This document shows positions 34,150 through 46,339 of a stretch of 64,000 nt of DNA, piece by piece. Position numbers and translations under genes: made by a program. Source of the DNA: Paragorgia papillata (taxonomy: Eukaryota; Cnidaria; Anthozoa; Scleralcyonacea; Coralliidae); assembly GCA_035771165.1 (NCBI GenBank), contig JAWNZC010000106.1:2117501-2181500 (forward strand), in the 5' to 3' direction. Positions within the stretch are counted from its first letter, which is position 1; every line of letters starts with the position of its first letter. Under the pieces are notes generated by a model that saw only the letters and a list, made by a program, of their open reading frames with translations, was not told the origin of the DNA and did not search any database.

Positions 34150-34606
34150 AGCACCTACGAGGCGAAAATTCAGTCCAGACTGTATTATTTATAAGAATAT
34201 TTAAAATGACAAAGTAACGTCTTGCGGTTTTTGGTTTCCTTGCTTCGTTTTTGAAATATTTCAGTTTGATTGATATGCAAATTAAATATTTTGACGCCAC
34301 ACATGCATAATCGGGTAAGGTCATATATCGTTGCTATTAGTAAACCAAATTAATTCGAAGGGAGCATGTGGGTGGGTTTCTCCCACAAACTAAACATTAA
34401 ATGTTTAAGTGATTTCGTTCGATAATAGCAATGACTCAAACCTTCTCCAATAACTCATCATATATGACGAAGTTGTTAAATTTGCATATCAAACAACCAG
34501 CTGAAACATCTCAACAACGAAGCAAGGAATTTGAAGCAAACGAAACACTACAAAAAATGTTACTCAGTCATTTTAAGTGTTCTTTAAAGTGAGACATATA
34601 TGCACT
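34150..34606. mobile_element. MITE flanked by TTAA (copy C)
   Basis: It is bounded by TTAA at 34146-34149 and 34607-34610. The ends are AGCACCTACGAGGCGAAA and, inverted, AGTGCATATATGTCTC. The interior shares aaaatgacaaagtaac, tttttggtttccttgctt and gacgccacacatgcataa with copy B at 41.7 kb. No coding capacity. Confidence 0.6.
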
Positions 34607-34610
34607 TTAA

Positions 34611-36040
34611 TGTCGCTTATAGCTAGCTAATTTAGTTATTGAAACGTTGGCTAGTTCCTGTCTCCAACATATAATATCACAAAATATACGATAAGCCAGT
34701 TTGAAGCTTCGACTGTGTATTAAATATGAGTCGGTATAGAACTTTGTTCGATTATAACATGAGGCTGAGACCAGAGTAAGGAAGATATATCTTTCATGAT
34801 TTCAATTAAAGGTCGTTAGTTAGGAAATATTTTGCTTATTGATTGTTTTTTACGATTAAAAATCAAGTTTTTGAAATTGTACACATTCGGCCTAAATATT
34901 TGTTAAATTTACCACCATGCTTAAATGAACAAAATTTTTGAAACTCCGAACTGGCTTATACTACTACGTGTTAGTGTCTATATATTAGTATCTATATCAA
35001 AATATATATATATATATTTCATGATTGAGTCCGTTTTCTTTGATGTACCGCGGCTGTATATAGCATACAGCCCTATGAATACTAATTAGATAAGAAATGA
35101 AGGAAAAAACTAGGAAAATCTTTGTCCAAGGTGGGAAAAAATAGACCAAACTTTGTTGGAAAACCTCCTCAATCATGAAATAAGTCGGATAAATCCCTCG
35201 AACGTCGGGATGTATGCGATATACAGCCCTCGGATGCTATGCGTCTTCGGGGCTGTATATAGCATACATCCCTCGTTTTCGGGGATGTATCTCTTAAATA
35301 AAGACTTGTTTTTTAAAACATTCTATAAAAGTACCTTTTAGAAAAATCAAGAATGCAAAATTCTTCTTTACTAAGTAAGTAAGTATAATACTTTCTTTTT
35401 GCATAATTTGTTATAAGTAATGTTTAAAGGCGAACTGCAGTCAAAAAATGAATTACTTTTAAATAAAACTTTTCAATGCAATGTTTGAAAAATATTAATA
35501 GTTTACGATATTTGCTCTAGTACTCGAAAAATGACGACTCAATTTTGATGTTCAGCGGGATGTTGTTTTCAATTTTGACGTCATATCGTCATGGTCAAAT
35601 AAAAATTTATATGACGTTAAAATTGAAAACAAAAACAGATAAAAATTCATACAAGCAAAAAAGGTTTAAAAAAACAGTCAATAAAAACGTCTCAAAAAAA
35701 ATTACATGCACAGCAATCGGGATGCCATTACAGAGGAGCCCTATTGATAAATGGTAGTTTGTGGGAGAGGCACTGCGAAGACCAGGACCTCCAAAAGTGC
35801 ACCTCGTACTTTTCAACTCCAGTTGGCTTTCTGCTTTCCCAATATCGATAGATACCTTTTATATATGTGCTATTTATAGTCACGTAAAGTCTGCCATGAT
35901 GTCTTTGTTGATATTTATATCTATCTATCCTCCTTGTTGGTTTAGGAGATTTTGCTAAAACATTTCTATTTTTGTAGTGTGAATGCAAAGAAGAAAGACT
36001 TTCTCAAGAACAATTTTAATACCTGACCTCGACTATTAGA
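34611..36040. other. Anonymous, with small tgtatatagcatac repeats
   Basis: ggctgtatatagcatac occurs at about 35051 and 35257 and a related gcgatatacagccct at 35216, next to gggatgtat. These are short near-palindromic repeats. No gene is supported. Confidence 0.35.
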
Positions 36041-36041
36041 T

Positions 36042-36255
36042 CGACTATTTTAAAAAGACGACCCCTTAAAAAAGACAACCTTGTAAAAGAGTCGACCCCA
36101 TAAAATAATTGCCTCTTAAAAATATACGACCCATTAAAAATGACGACTCCATAATATAATCGACCTAGTAAAAAATAAGGCCCCGTAAAAAAGACGACTT
36201 TTTAAAAATTATGACCACGTAAAAAGACGGCCCCTTTAAAAGGACGACCCCATTT
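36042..36255 (+). repeat. Degenerate tandem repeat GACGACCCCTTAAAAAA, block 1
   Basis: About ten diverged units of roughly 17-20 bp, each a GAC/CCC core followed by an A run (gacgaccccttaaaaaa, gacgactccata, gacggcccctttaaaagg). The same repeat recurs at 39838-39950. Confidence 0.65.
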
Positions 36256-36524
36256 TTTCAACTTTTGAAATGCGGCTAAACCAGAAATACATAAACGCAA
36301 CAACCCGCTTTTACATACGTTTTTACGTAACACCACCATCCCCTATAAAAATAAGCACACCTCGCACCTGATCTGTTTTTGTATGTAATAGATAAACCCC
36401 AGTTTTTCTATTATTGACCAATTTCCAAAGAAATGTTTTATTCCAAAATATATAGCACATTACCAGAAATTAATGACAAAATGGTCACCGCTTGAAAGCC
36501 AATTTACATATATTCCTTAGAAGA

Positions 36525-36640
36525 TGGCGTCCCATTTTGAACAGTAAATATATAAGGCGAATATATTAAAGGGAGAATTCTGCTCATTTTAACATTTCTC
36601 CTCTATATATTAACTGTTCAAAATTAGATGCCATTTTATA
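36525..36640. repeat. Imperfect inverted repeat
   Basis: Around atggcgtcccattttgaacag on the left, with its inverted relative ctgttcaaaattagatgccat on the right. Confidence 0.55.
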
Positions 36641-36978
36641 CGGCGGCCATTTTGTAATGAGTGGTTGAGGAAAAACTTGTGCTACGACTTAATAGCACCA
36701 GAAACCTATAGCAAAAACAAACAATGACAGAGACTTATATAAAGGTGACTATTAAACTGTTTTAATATATCAGAGAGAAAAAACATTTGGAAAAAAACAC
36801 CTGGGAAAATGTATATTATTTGACAATATTTTTGCTGTTTTAACTGAGTTACTGAAAAGGTTTTGGATATATACCGACTCTAATCAGCTAAACAAAACTG
36901 GCAAGATAAACACGAATTACTTAACCGTTAAATTTTCTTTTGACTCTGCTCAGATGCTACGCAGGCTTCGGGGGGAAA

Positions 36979-37090
36979 GTGGGCTCTGCCAACAAACTCG
37001 ATCTTCGCCCCAAGTTTGGCCCAAAATAGTATCTTGGGAACCGTTCACGCATACTCAAAAAGAAATATCGAGTTTGTTGGCAGAGCCCAC
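36979..37090. repeat. Perfect 24-bp inverted repeat
   Basis: gtgggctctgccaacaaact plus cgat at 36979-37002 is exactly inverted at 37067-37090, with a 64-bp loop; weaker pairing continues outside. Confidence 0.8.
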
Positions 37091-37099
37091 TACCCCCGA

Positions 37100-38185
37100 A
37101 ACTTGCGGAGGTCGGAAAGGGGCTCTGACTCGCAGAGTACTCAGATGCATGTTTATACTGCAAACACTGCCAATTCAATTTGTCTTCAATTTGGTTTTCT
37201 TATTCGGTTAATTATTGACAAAAAACAATCCGTTATCTTCGAAATGTAAAAAGCTATTTGTTTTGATGTTCTTTTCAATTCATTGTTCTCTCTCGAGTTA
37301 AGTAAATATATCAGTCACATTTGTCGGCATCCTTTTCCGGTCTTTATCGCAATTTTTCTTGCTTTTTCAATGTTTACTAGTCGTTTAGTATTGTTGGTTC
37401 ATCCCACTGCAACATCTATTCTTGGCTTTCTTCGGTATTTTACCATAGTATTAATTGCGTATATTTGTAGCTGTAAACAAATTTTTTGGACAAAGATTTC
37501 GCGAAAGTTGCGATTTGATGGATGGATGTATATTTAACAATTAGATTATGAGCTCGAGTGAATAGTTGACGAGGCGAAGCCGAGTTCCTGTATCCCGATA
37601 CAAAACCAACACGAATTCTGTAAATTACTTCTATCATGTTAAGAGCTGAGAAACCTTCGAGGTAAGGTCTAATAGGCTACGATTATTAAATTAGTGATGT
37701 GAGCATGCTCACATGCGCTTTGATTTAGTATTAGTCCCACATTTTATATTCTTAGGGGGTGTTTATATGGAGGAGGGCTGGATTTCACATCGCGTTTACA
37801 TGAGCTTTTTTGGTAGGGCTTGCCCTAGTAAGAGGGCTTGCCCTAGTAAGAGGGCTGGAATTTACCTCGCGTTGGCTTGTTTACAGACTTGTGCAACTTT
37901 CCCACAAAGCCCGAAATCATGTTTTCTCAAACACGATTTGAATTTATAACGAGCACATGACAAACACAACTTGTAAAATCATCAATTCCTAAGATTATGT
38001 TCAAAAAAACATCGCTCCCCGCTCCCCCCGTTCAATGTTGGTTAGAAAATGAAATGCAAAGTATGTTCAGCGCAAATGTTTAGCAACATTAAATGGGGGA
38101 GCGGGGGGAATGATTTTTTTTCTCTGAGCCACGGATGCGTATAAAAACACGGTCTTATACACCTGGGAAATTAAGATAACTAAGT
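37100..38185. other. No gene seen
   Basis: Anonymous. It contains two adjacent copies of agggcttgccctagtaag at about 37817-37853. Confidence 0.3.
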
Positions 38186-38191
38186 ATTTAA

Positions 38192-38983
38192 AGTGTCACT
38201 AAGACGAAAAAATCGTCAGTCTTTTTTTTGATCTTATCATAAAGTACATTTAAAATGAGGGTGGACGGCGTTTGTGGTTTGTCAATATCTCATCTCGTTC
38301 AAGAGATATTCACGTTTTGGCAATATGCAAATTTATGGCTGATGACGTCATTTACTCCAAACGAGCGTAAAATATGGAATATCTCTAGAAATAAACAATA
38401 GAACGTGCTTAAACTTTGTATGCTTATAGTATCCAATAAAATACACTTCTCTGTGGAACTTTTGTGATTGCCATGGTAAGCGCATGCTCTCAGGTTACTC
38501 TAAACCTTAAAAAGGGAGTTATCATTTTTGCCTCATTGTTTAAAAATAGAAAGATTTAAACGTTTGAATTACAATGCCTACATAAGCCCTAATCGTCACA
38601 TTTATTCGCTGGAGTAAACGCTACTTGATTGCTGATAAATAAGAAAATTTAATTTTATCATTGGATGGGGCCAGGAACTAGCAGTTTCCACGAAAACAAC
38701 TAAAGTTCCACAGTGAAACGTATTTTATTTAATACTATAAGCATGCAAAATTTGAGCACTTTCTATTGTTTATTTCTAGAGATATTCCTAATTTTACGAT
38801 TTTCATTTCGCTCGTTTGGAGAAAATGACGTCATCAGCCATATAATTTGCATATTTCAAAAACGTGAATATCTCTTGAACGAGATGAGATATTTACAAAC
38901 CACAAACGCCGTTCATCCTCATTTTAAATCTACTTTATGATTATATCAGAAAAAGACTGACGAGTTTTCGTCTTAGTGACACT
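38192..38983. mobile_element. Long-arm MITE flanked by TTAA (copy A)
   Basis: TTAA lies at 38188-38191 and 38984-38987. The terminal repeat AGTGTCACTAAGACGAAAA is inverted at the right end, and pairing continues for about 300 bp per arm (ggcgtttgtggttt, gatgacgtcatt, cgtgaatatctcttgaacga on the right arm). A loop of roughly 200 bp separates the arms. No coding capacity. Confidence 0.75.
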
Positions 38984-38989
38984 TTAAAA

Positions 38990-39837
38990 GCTTTTTCTCT
39001 TCCTGTTTAACTTATGTGCTGATTAAGTTATAACGCAGCGCTTTTAGGGCTTTCAAACTACTACAATAGGTTGTTTTAAAAGAATACTAATTCATTTTCT
39101 AAGGGTCCGTTTTTTTGTTACACACTGTATTACATATAAACATCTCACAGAATTTCTTTCCATGCACTCGCGTGTAATTTCGCGTGTAAGTGGACTCTAC
39201 GCGTGTCGAGATTAACAACTTCTTGTTGTTACAGAAGCCACCAAAAGGCTTTATTTGAGCTAGATTATCATTTTATCACCTTATTTCAAAGGATGGAAAA
39301 TGGATAAAATCTGTCAAAAAGTAAAGGCTAACCCCTAGCATTTTGACCAAATTTTGCCATTTTTTAAACTTTATAAAATATAGCGATCAGAGAAACGCCT
39401 CGGTGTTCCAGAGGTTCTTCCCGCTCGCCCTGCGAATTTACCGCCTGGCGTCCTCCCGTATCCCCAATTGTCCCTACGAGCGTGGAAGAACCTCTGGTAC
39501 CCAGGGTACCGGTTTAACCATTTAGTTCAAAATCTAATACCAGAAAGCAAGACAAGACATGGATTTCTTCGACTACGCGAGGTCAAGCATTGATACGCAG
39601 GGGACCCTCCCACATTCGAAAATTTTGATAGACGACACGGGACCAGCCTGGACCAGGGTCTTTTCGCAGCGGTGGGCGGGGGCGGGTGAGCGGAGATAAG
39701 ACCCTGGGTACGAGGTTGGTATGTATGTCCCCGGAAAGTTTACACTATCTATATATCTATCTATCTATGTATGTATCGTGTGAATTTTCGCCACTCATCA
39801 CAATACTGCATGCAAAGTTTCTGTGAAACTTTGCACT
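38990..39837. other. Anonymous, with two short hairpin elements
   Basis: ccagaggttcttcc (39408-39421) is inverted at 39484-39497, and accagggtctt (39652-39662) is inverted at 39699-39709 next to gggtacgaggttgg. The latter string recurs at 47240-47255 (gaccctgggtacgaggttg). Both look like small non-autonomous repeats. Confidence 0.5.
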
Positions 39838-39950
39838 AAAAATGACGACTCCTTAAAAAAGGACGATCCTTAAGAAAAAGATGGCTCCGTAAAAAAGAAA
39901 GATACGATCCCTTAAAGAACACGATGGCTTGAATAAGACGTCCCCTTGAA
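39838..39950 (+). repeat. Degenerate tandem repeat GACGACTCCTTAAAAAA, block 2
   Basis: It has the same unit style and orientation as 36042-36255, with about six worn units. Confidence 0.6.
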
Positions 39951-41650
39951 AGCAGTCTGTGCACCACGTGATTGTACATACTCATGTGGGCTCAGAAATG
40001 TGATTGTAACAAAATGATAGGTTAAACTCGTTAACCCGTGAAAGCAAGCGCATTACCATTTCTAATGAACTTTAGACAAAGCATTTGCATTGCACACGTC
40101 CCTATAGCAACGATATGAAACGCTTCGTGCATCAATTTTCACCATTTTATTTATTATTTTATTAGATTAACACTGTTTACATTGCATAAATTTTGGAAAA
40201 TATACAATACGTGCTAAGGAACAATATTAATTTGACAGCAATCTTCTCTTAAGGTTCATTACTAAATACTGACTAAATATCTATATACCAGTTAATCTCG
40301 ACTGCGCATCAAAATGACGCGTTCTGCGTCGGGATAAAACTTATTTCTCGTGCAACGTAAATTTTGAAAATTACTCCAGAAAAAACTGGCAGCACGTTTT
40401 TGGAGACTGATACGTCTTACACAAAAGCTTAATGTAAAGAATAAGGTAACAAAAGTTTAGTAGACGTTCGTCAATGTCAAATACTCAGAAAATGTTTCTG
40501 ACCCCAAAATGTTGACCAGTCAGATTCTCTAACTAAATTCTCTAATCAAGCAACCATCAAGCAACTAATATAGTTGCAAACTGATATAGTCGTATGTCTT
40601 TTCTTTAAACGTTAACGTTGGTAGATCAGATACAATAGTTGAAGTGACGTTAAGATGTTCAACCCCGGTCTTCCGCTCAAAAAAATAGTTTTTTTGAGTA
40701 TTTGAACTTAACAGTCTACCAAACATCTGTCATCAGGTATCTTATCGAGCCTAAATCACTTAGCTCGTGTTTTAAACTTTACCCTATATAATAAACTATT
40801 TACTTTTAGTAAAAGCTTACTACAATACTATAGCCGCTCTAGCTACTCGATATCTATTCTATTGGAGTACAAAATTGAGTATCGGGACCCGTGCAGTCAA
40901 GCAGCAAAACAACATGGAGGCGCCGAGGAATGGTGGATTTGTTTTACCTTGGATGGTTATGATTTTTTTCGCTTTTTGAAATAATTCTAAAAAGCTGAGT
41001 GTACAGAAGTTAGTTTCTACTAAAAACAATATTAGATTATTTGCATGATATGAAAGCCTGAGTCAACAGACCAAAAGATGTCTTAAAGTGCGTATCTGAT
41101 GTTTGGGTTCGATATATTTATAATCGTTTGCACTTTCTGATAAGAATTGCTTAATATTATCACCAACTAATGTTTCATGGTGGTGACTTTCTCTTCTTCT
41201 GAAGTTAGTTTGCTATTCGCAAGAATTGACGCCAACTGAGGAACACGCAAAGATGTTGTACCGTAATTTAACAGCGGAATAGTTTACTCTTAATTTTACT
41301 TAAGTCACTCAGAAAACTCTTGAATGCATGTCCTCGAGTTGCTATCGTGCAGTTTTTGTGAATGATAAACCAACTTTAGCAGGAAAAAATGGCATCAAGA
41401 TGAACCTCTGGTTGGTAATAATATTAATAAATCCCTATCAAAAAGCGACGAAGTTCATAAATTTAACTCATTCTCTGCCAAAGTTGACTCATCAAAGGAA
41501 GAAAACTCACAGTGAAAATTATGTACAAAAATACCGAACATGAGATAGGCACCTTAAAGTCGTTTACTCTAATTTATTTTTCTGTTGATACTAACACAGT
41601 AGTATTGTATATTTTGTGATTTTTATGTGTCGGAGACTGAAACGAATCAA
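39951..41650. other. No gene seen
   Basis: Anonymous AT-rich sequence without a supported coding frame. Confidence 0.3.
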
Positions 41651-41660
41651 TCACGTTTAA

Positions 41661-42215
41661 AGTGCCTATGAAACGAAAACTACGTTTGTCTTATTTGAAA
41701 GAACATTCAAAATGACAAAGTAACAACTTTTGCAGTTTTTGGTTTCCTTGCTTTGTAGTCAAGATATTTCAAGTTGTTTGACATGCAAATTAAACATCTG
41801 ACGCCACATGTGCATAAAGTGTTATTGGGAAAAAAGCTATATATTTCAGTGACCATCAAATCAAATTAATTGAAAAAAGCGTGTGGATGTGTTTCTGCTA
41901 CAACATCAGACATGTAGGTTTTCAAAGGATTATGTTTGGAAATAACAAAGATATATAACTTTCTCGAAAAAGTCATACACATGTGGCGTCAAAATGTTTA
42001 ATTTGCATATTAACTATCTTTCCTGTCCATTGCTTTTACGCCAGGCGATTTATTCACTTCTGGGGAAGTCCTTGGACAAGAATGAGTTAAAAAAACCCCA
42101 GATATATCTCAACAACTAAGCGAGGAAACGAAAAACTGCAAAATATGTTACTCTGTTGTTTTAAGTGTTCGCTCGCCTAAATCAGACAGACTTATTACTT
42201 TCGTTTCATGGCACT
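41661..42215. mobile_element. MITE flanked by TTAA (copy B)
   Basis: TTAA lies at 41657-41660 and 42216-42219. The left end AGTGCCTATGAAACGAAA is nearly matched by the inverted right end AGTGCCATGAAACGAAA. It shares internal words with copy C. No coding capacity. Confidence 0.72.
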
Positions 42216-42501
42216 TTAAGTAATTAAATTGACTAGCTAATGAACTTTGAGAATTGTACTGTAACATTATTTATTCCAGTGGGTTGGATAAAGGTGGGTG
42301 TTACGGGTTGTAAAGGAGTGTTGTTCTGAATTTTAGTGAGTTTAATTAAATGGGTGTGAAAATCTAACCACGGATATTTTTTTTATTCAGAATAATCAAT
42401 TATTCATTACCTTCAAACTCATTAGAATACAAAAGATGAAGATGAGGGTAACAACGGAAAACAATGACGATGCGAACTTAGTCGGTCGTTGTCGGTTTCT
42501 T

Positions 42502-42550
<49 letters not shown>
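42502..42550. repeat. (TTG)n microsatellite
   Basis: An uninterrupted run of about 16 ttg units. The open frame across it on the other strand is poly-Asn. Confidence 0.95.
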
Positions 42551-42551
<1 letters not shown>

Positions 42552-44055
42552 AAAAAAATTAAAAAGAAACAAGTAAGGTAGCGTCACTGTTGTAGTGTTA
42601 AAACAGAAGCCAAGAAAAACCGTTCCGCAGCTAGACGACGTTCTGGTATTTTAATCGGAAAAAGTAATGTTTAAAAAAAGGTACGTTGAGATACTTTTAC
42701 TATGAAGACAATACAAGGGAATGACAAAGCTTGGCAATAAACAACTCGCCATCGCTACTCTGCTAGGGAAATCCTAAACACCTGCATCTATAATATGAGA
42801 AATCCTATACCTGCAATAAAATCTGAAGCACTCATATAATTATACCATTCTCTTTCTCCACCTTTCAAATAATAGCATGGTTATCAGTGAAGAAAGCATT
42901 ACGAAAATGATCGAAATTCTTCGACAAAAAATAAGTCCAACAGACCAAGAGCTCTTAAACAGAACCAAATGGACGTCAGCGAAATACTGAGATTTATTGA
43001 TAATGATCAACTACCCCTACCTCTACCTCTACCTCTACCTCTACCTCTACCCCTACCTCTACCTCTACCTCTACCTCTCGTTGGATGTTATTGAGACCAG
43101 TTAATGAATAGGCAAGAAACGAAATCGTACGTTTCTACTCAATAATTCCACTATTGTATAATTTCAGAGATGAATTCAAAGGTTCCTGCATTTTGATTCG
43201 CCCGCTCAGCGGTGAATCAGCGGTAAATCCGCCTAGCGCGGTGACTATAATATGTTATGACAATTTTTACAAATAAAAATTAGAGTTAATGACGATACGA
43301 AGTACTAGTTTGCAATCAGTAGCCTCAATGATGAGGACAAAACCGATTCATTGTCTACCTTTAAAACCGGTTATTGTCTTAACAATATACTCTTTCTAAC
43401 ATAGACAACCATTTACAATTAGCTAAACCCCTTGGGCAAATGTACTCTCTATCGTCATTATCTAAGAGTGTTTATTGTTCGGTAAAATGAACAACCAACC
43501 TTTAGTTATAACTATTCGGCCTTAAGCCAACCACACATGATACATCGTCATTCTTATCGAGATTTTCAAGCTGTATAAGGGTTGCTTAAATTACCCACCC
43601 CACCTTCCCATAAACAACGTTTATCCTATGTTCTATATTACTAAAATCATATCGTAATACATGTATATGTAGTAAACACAACTCTATAAATGAATCTATA
43701 GCTGTAGCTAATTAATGCAAAATATGTAACGACTAGAGAAATAAGAACTCTGTCCAATCGACAATTTAACTGAACCATGTAACTTTAAGTTCATGTTATA
43801 GAACAATTAAATGACATTGCCAAGTACTATCAGTGAAAACATTATAGTTATATGTATAGTCTAGTTTAAGTGAACATTTTGGTATCTGTTAAAAATATTT
43901 CCATTACTTTACATAAAGTAACAAAGTGCTGGCGGCAATTGCTCCAGGCTTGAGGTCACAATTGACCCATAGACCTCTAATTCGTATGTAGAATATAAGA
44001 AACTCGCCTCAGATCCCACTGTTATCATTGAAAATCGCTCTGATGCCTATTTACG
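42551..44055. other. Anonymous, with a CTACCT minisatellite
   Basis: ctacct hexamers repeat at 43010-43078. Elsewhere no supported feature. Confidence 0.5.
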
Positions 44056-44059
44056 AATC

Positions 44060-44305
44060 GTGCATAGGAGTGTTTGCCCTGAGTAGATCAGGACCCAGCT
44101 CCATGACTGCATAGGAGTATATGTTCTGACCAGTTTTCAGGAACCCAGCTCCAGTGACTGCATTAGAGTATTTGTCCTGAACATATTTTCTCAGGGACCA
44201 GCTCCAACAGAAGTATATGCCCTGACTAAATTCTACTCAAGGCCCAGCTCCAATGATTGCATGAGAGTGTTTGCCCTGAATTCAGGGCCCAGCTCTCAAT
44301 ATTCA
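44060..44305 (+). repeat. Diverged tandem repeat of about 60-bp units
   Basis: Four to five units share the order cccagctcca ... tgattgcat ... gagt(g/a)t ... tgccctga. Each differs by small indels. Confidence 0.7.
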
Positions 44306-44439
44306 ATAGTATTGTCTATACTGGAGCAGTTGTCCCACACTTCCATAATCCCACAAGACTGTTGTTGAGTTCATTATTTTATACTCAAATTATATGCATG
44401 ATACTGAGTAGAGTACATAAACTTTAAATTTGGGCAAAT

Positions 44440-44790
44440 TTCTTTTGCCTCCCCAAAAGGATTTGGACCCGTACGCCTATGACGCCGCCAGTTTCCAAAT
44501 ATAAACAGATATAAACTTCTTGTTAAAAAAGGGCAGCAGCTCTAAATATTTTCTAAAACAAAAACAAGTTAAAATAAAGTTCATATTCTAAATGCACCAG
44601 ATGTTGTTTGTTTCATTGTTTATGTTTTGAAATTGTCTGCTACGAATGGTTTGTTTCCTTCTCACAGTTATTCTTTACAACTCAGTTTTATAGCCGTAAA
44701 ATATATTCGGTAATGCCATGACAAACAAGGAATTAGAAATGTAGATTTCAAAGACATTCACGGACATAGGTTACGCTATGCTTGGTTATG
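44440..44790 (+). repeat. Duplicated segment leading into a MACPF exon, copy 1
   Basis: It matches 48965-49360 almost throughout (for example tttggacccgtacgcctatg and gccatgacaaacaaggaatt). The duplication covers the intron end just before the MACPF exon. Confidence 0.75.
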
Positions 44791-45566
44791 ATGTCAATAA
44801 AGGTTATCCCTATTTTAATGGCCACGATCCTGGTCGTACCTACCCAATCTTTTTCGCAGATTACAGTGATTATCGCCGGACATCTGACCGCCGCTACAGT
44901 ATTCCAAAGGGATTAGTAGTTATCCCGGATATATCGTGTGTCACCTCGTTCTCCTGTACCATAATACGGAACAGTTTTGAGCTTCAGAAGTCTCTCGCGG
45001 GCTCAGTAAGTGATCATATGGAAACCAATGACGCAACGATCGCTGCGATCGCGATCGCCACGATCGCCGACATTGAAAATGTTCTATCCAGCGACGTAGC
45101 GATCGTTGCGTTTTATATGAAACCAGTTTCAGTGATCTTGGAGATCAGTATGCATCCCAGCGCACCATTAAAACAATGGCCGCGATCAACCATGGCCGCC
45201 TTAGCGATCATATGAAACAGCGACATGATCGTTGATCGTTGCGATCGCCGAGTTAATTTTTGAGCGATCGTAGCGATTATATGGAAACCAGGCTTAAGCG
45301 TTTCGGCGCAGGCAAGCTACTCTGGTTTGGCAGGAGTCAGTGGAGGGTTTATCTTGGACAGCAAGCAAAGGAAAATTGCCTCACAATTTTCTCATGAAGT
45401 CGAAAAAAAACCAATTGTGGCTGTTGGCGCTGCGCAACCACGCAATGGTGACGTCTTATTCTGGACATCTGCCGTCAAAGAAATCCCAGTGCCGACATCG
45501 TACAAACTTGAACCAATCGCAAATTTATTTACACATGTGTTTATGAAAGATACTGGGATAAAATAA
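44752..45566 (+). pseudogene. MACPF-family gene fragment with a central replacement
   Basis: The left piece (to about 45005) encodes YAMLGYDVNKGYP and RNSFELQKSLAGS, collinear with the start of the MACPF region in the 54-64 kb array. The right piece (45298-45566) resumes at the SAQASYSGL-like block and runs to PVPTSYKLEPIANLF, then a stop. The part between, which would hold the MACPF signature region, is missing and replaced by a GATCG-rich insert. MACPF proteins form membrane pores; in cnidarians related proteins include venom components. This copy lacks the core and is a relic. Confidence 0.7.
45006..45297. mobile_element. GCGATCG-rich MITE-like insert within the MACPF relic
   Basis: It is dense in gcgatcg and cgatcgc words, with atatggaaacca motifs at both ends (about 45016 and 45273) in the same orientation. 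It resembles the TGGCGATC repeat at 20216-20467. One end may have been lost together with the missing MACPF segment. Confidence 0.5.
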
Positions 45567-45884
45567 GAAGCTTCGTAATGTTTACATAACCCAAACGACA
45601 ACTTACGTAATATACCGTATGATAGCTACTTTTTACCATATCAATGTTAGTCGAGAAATATATTAGTTTAATATAAGGAAAAACCTTCAAACGTTTTGCC
45701 ATGGTACTTGAGATCGGTTAACAACGCTTTCATCCAATGCTGCAAACACTGAACTGATCGAACTGAACTTTAGTTAGAAGTATTGAACTTTTATCTTTAT
45801 ATCCTGTGTTGTATATTGTAGCGTCAAAAAGATCCTATTGCTACTTAGCTCGTCGCTGCGCGTCGTTCTGCCGAGCAAATCCCT

Positions 45885-46200
45885 ATCATTACGTTGGTGT
45901 TAGGATTGGGCTTCGAACGGCCAATGAACAACTCCAACAAGGAAACAACCTTACCACCACAACTACCACCACAACCGCCACCGCAACGACATTAGGTCCT
46001 CTGCTACGAGTGCCCATTGTGCTATTGTCTTTTGGTGCATCCAGATCACGGCCACCATGCACTGTCCGCGGAGGAAAACGGCGAAACCCGACAGTGGTAA
46101 TTCCTTCCTCCCGATTCTCCACCATCGCCACCACCTGAACTAAATCCGATTCGTACTCGCTACCAACCACTACCACCGCCGAAACAACTGTGGAAAAACC
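45885..46200 (+). pseudogene. Pro/Cys-rich ORF, copy 1
   Basis: In one frame it reads LPPQLPPQPPPQRH, then a Cys/His segment (CYECPLCYCLLVHPDHGHH). An in-frame stop follows PPPQRH in this copy. It is a diverged duplicate of 48325-48600. The family is unknown; the Pro-run plus Cys/His layout might be a short secreted or retroelement protein. Confidence 0.4.
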
Positions 46201-46339
46201 GGCCGACCTAAATTGGGAGAATTATCGTTGACGCGGCCAAACACGGCGACCACAAAGCCGACATCAACGCTCCGCAAGCCGGCGCCGAAATCGATCCGAA
46301 TTTCGACAAGTACCAGGGCAACCCATATTTCTTTTAAGT

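Noticed and set aside
42396..42587. Open frame of 63 codons with a run of Asn on the minus strand
   Set aside because: It is the translation of the TTG microsatellite.
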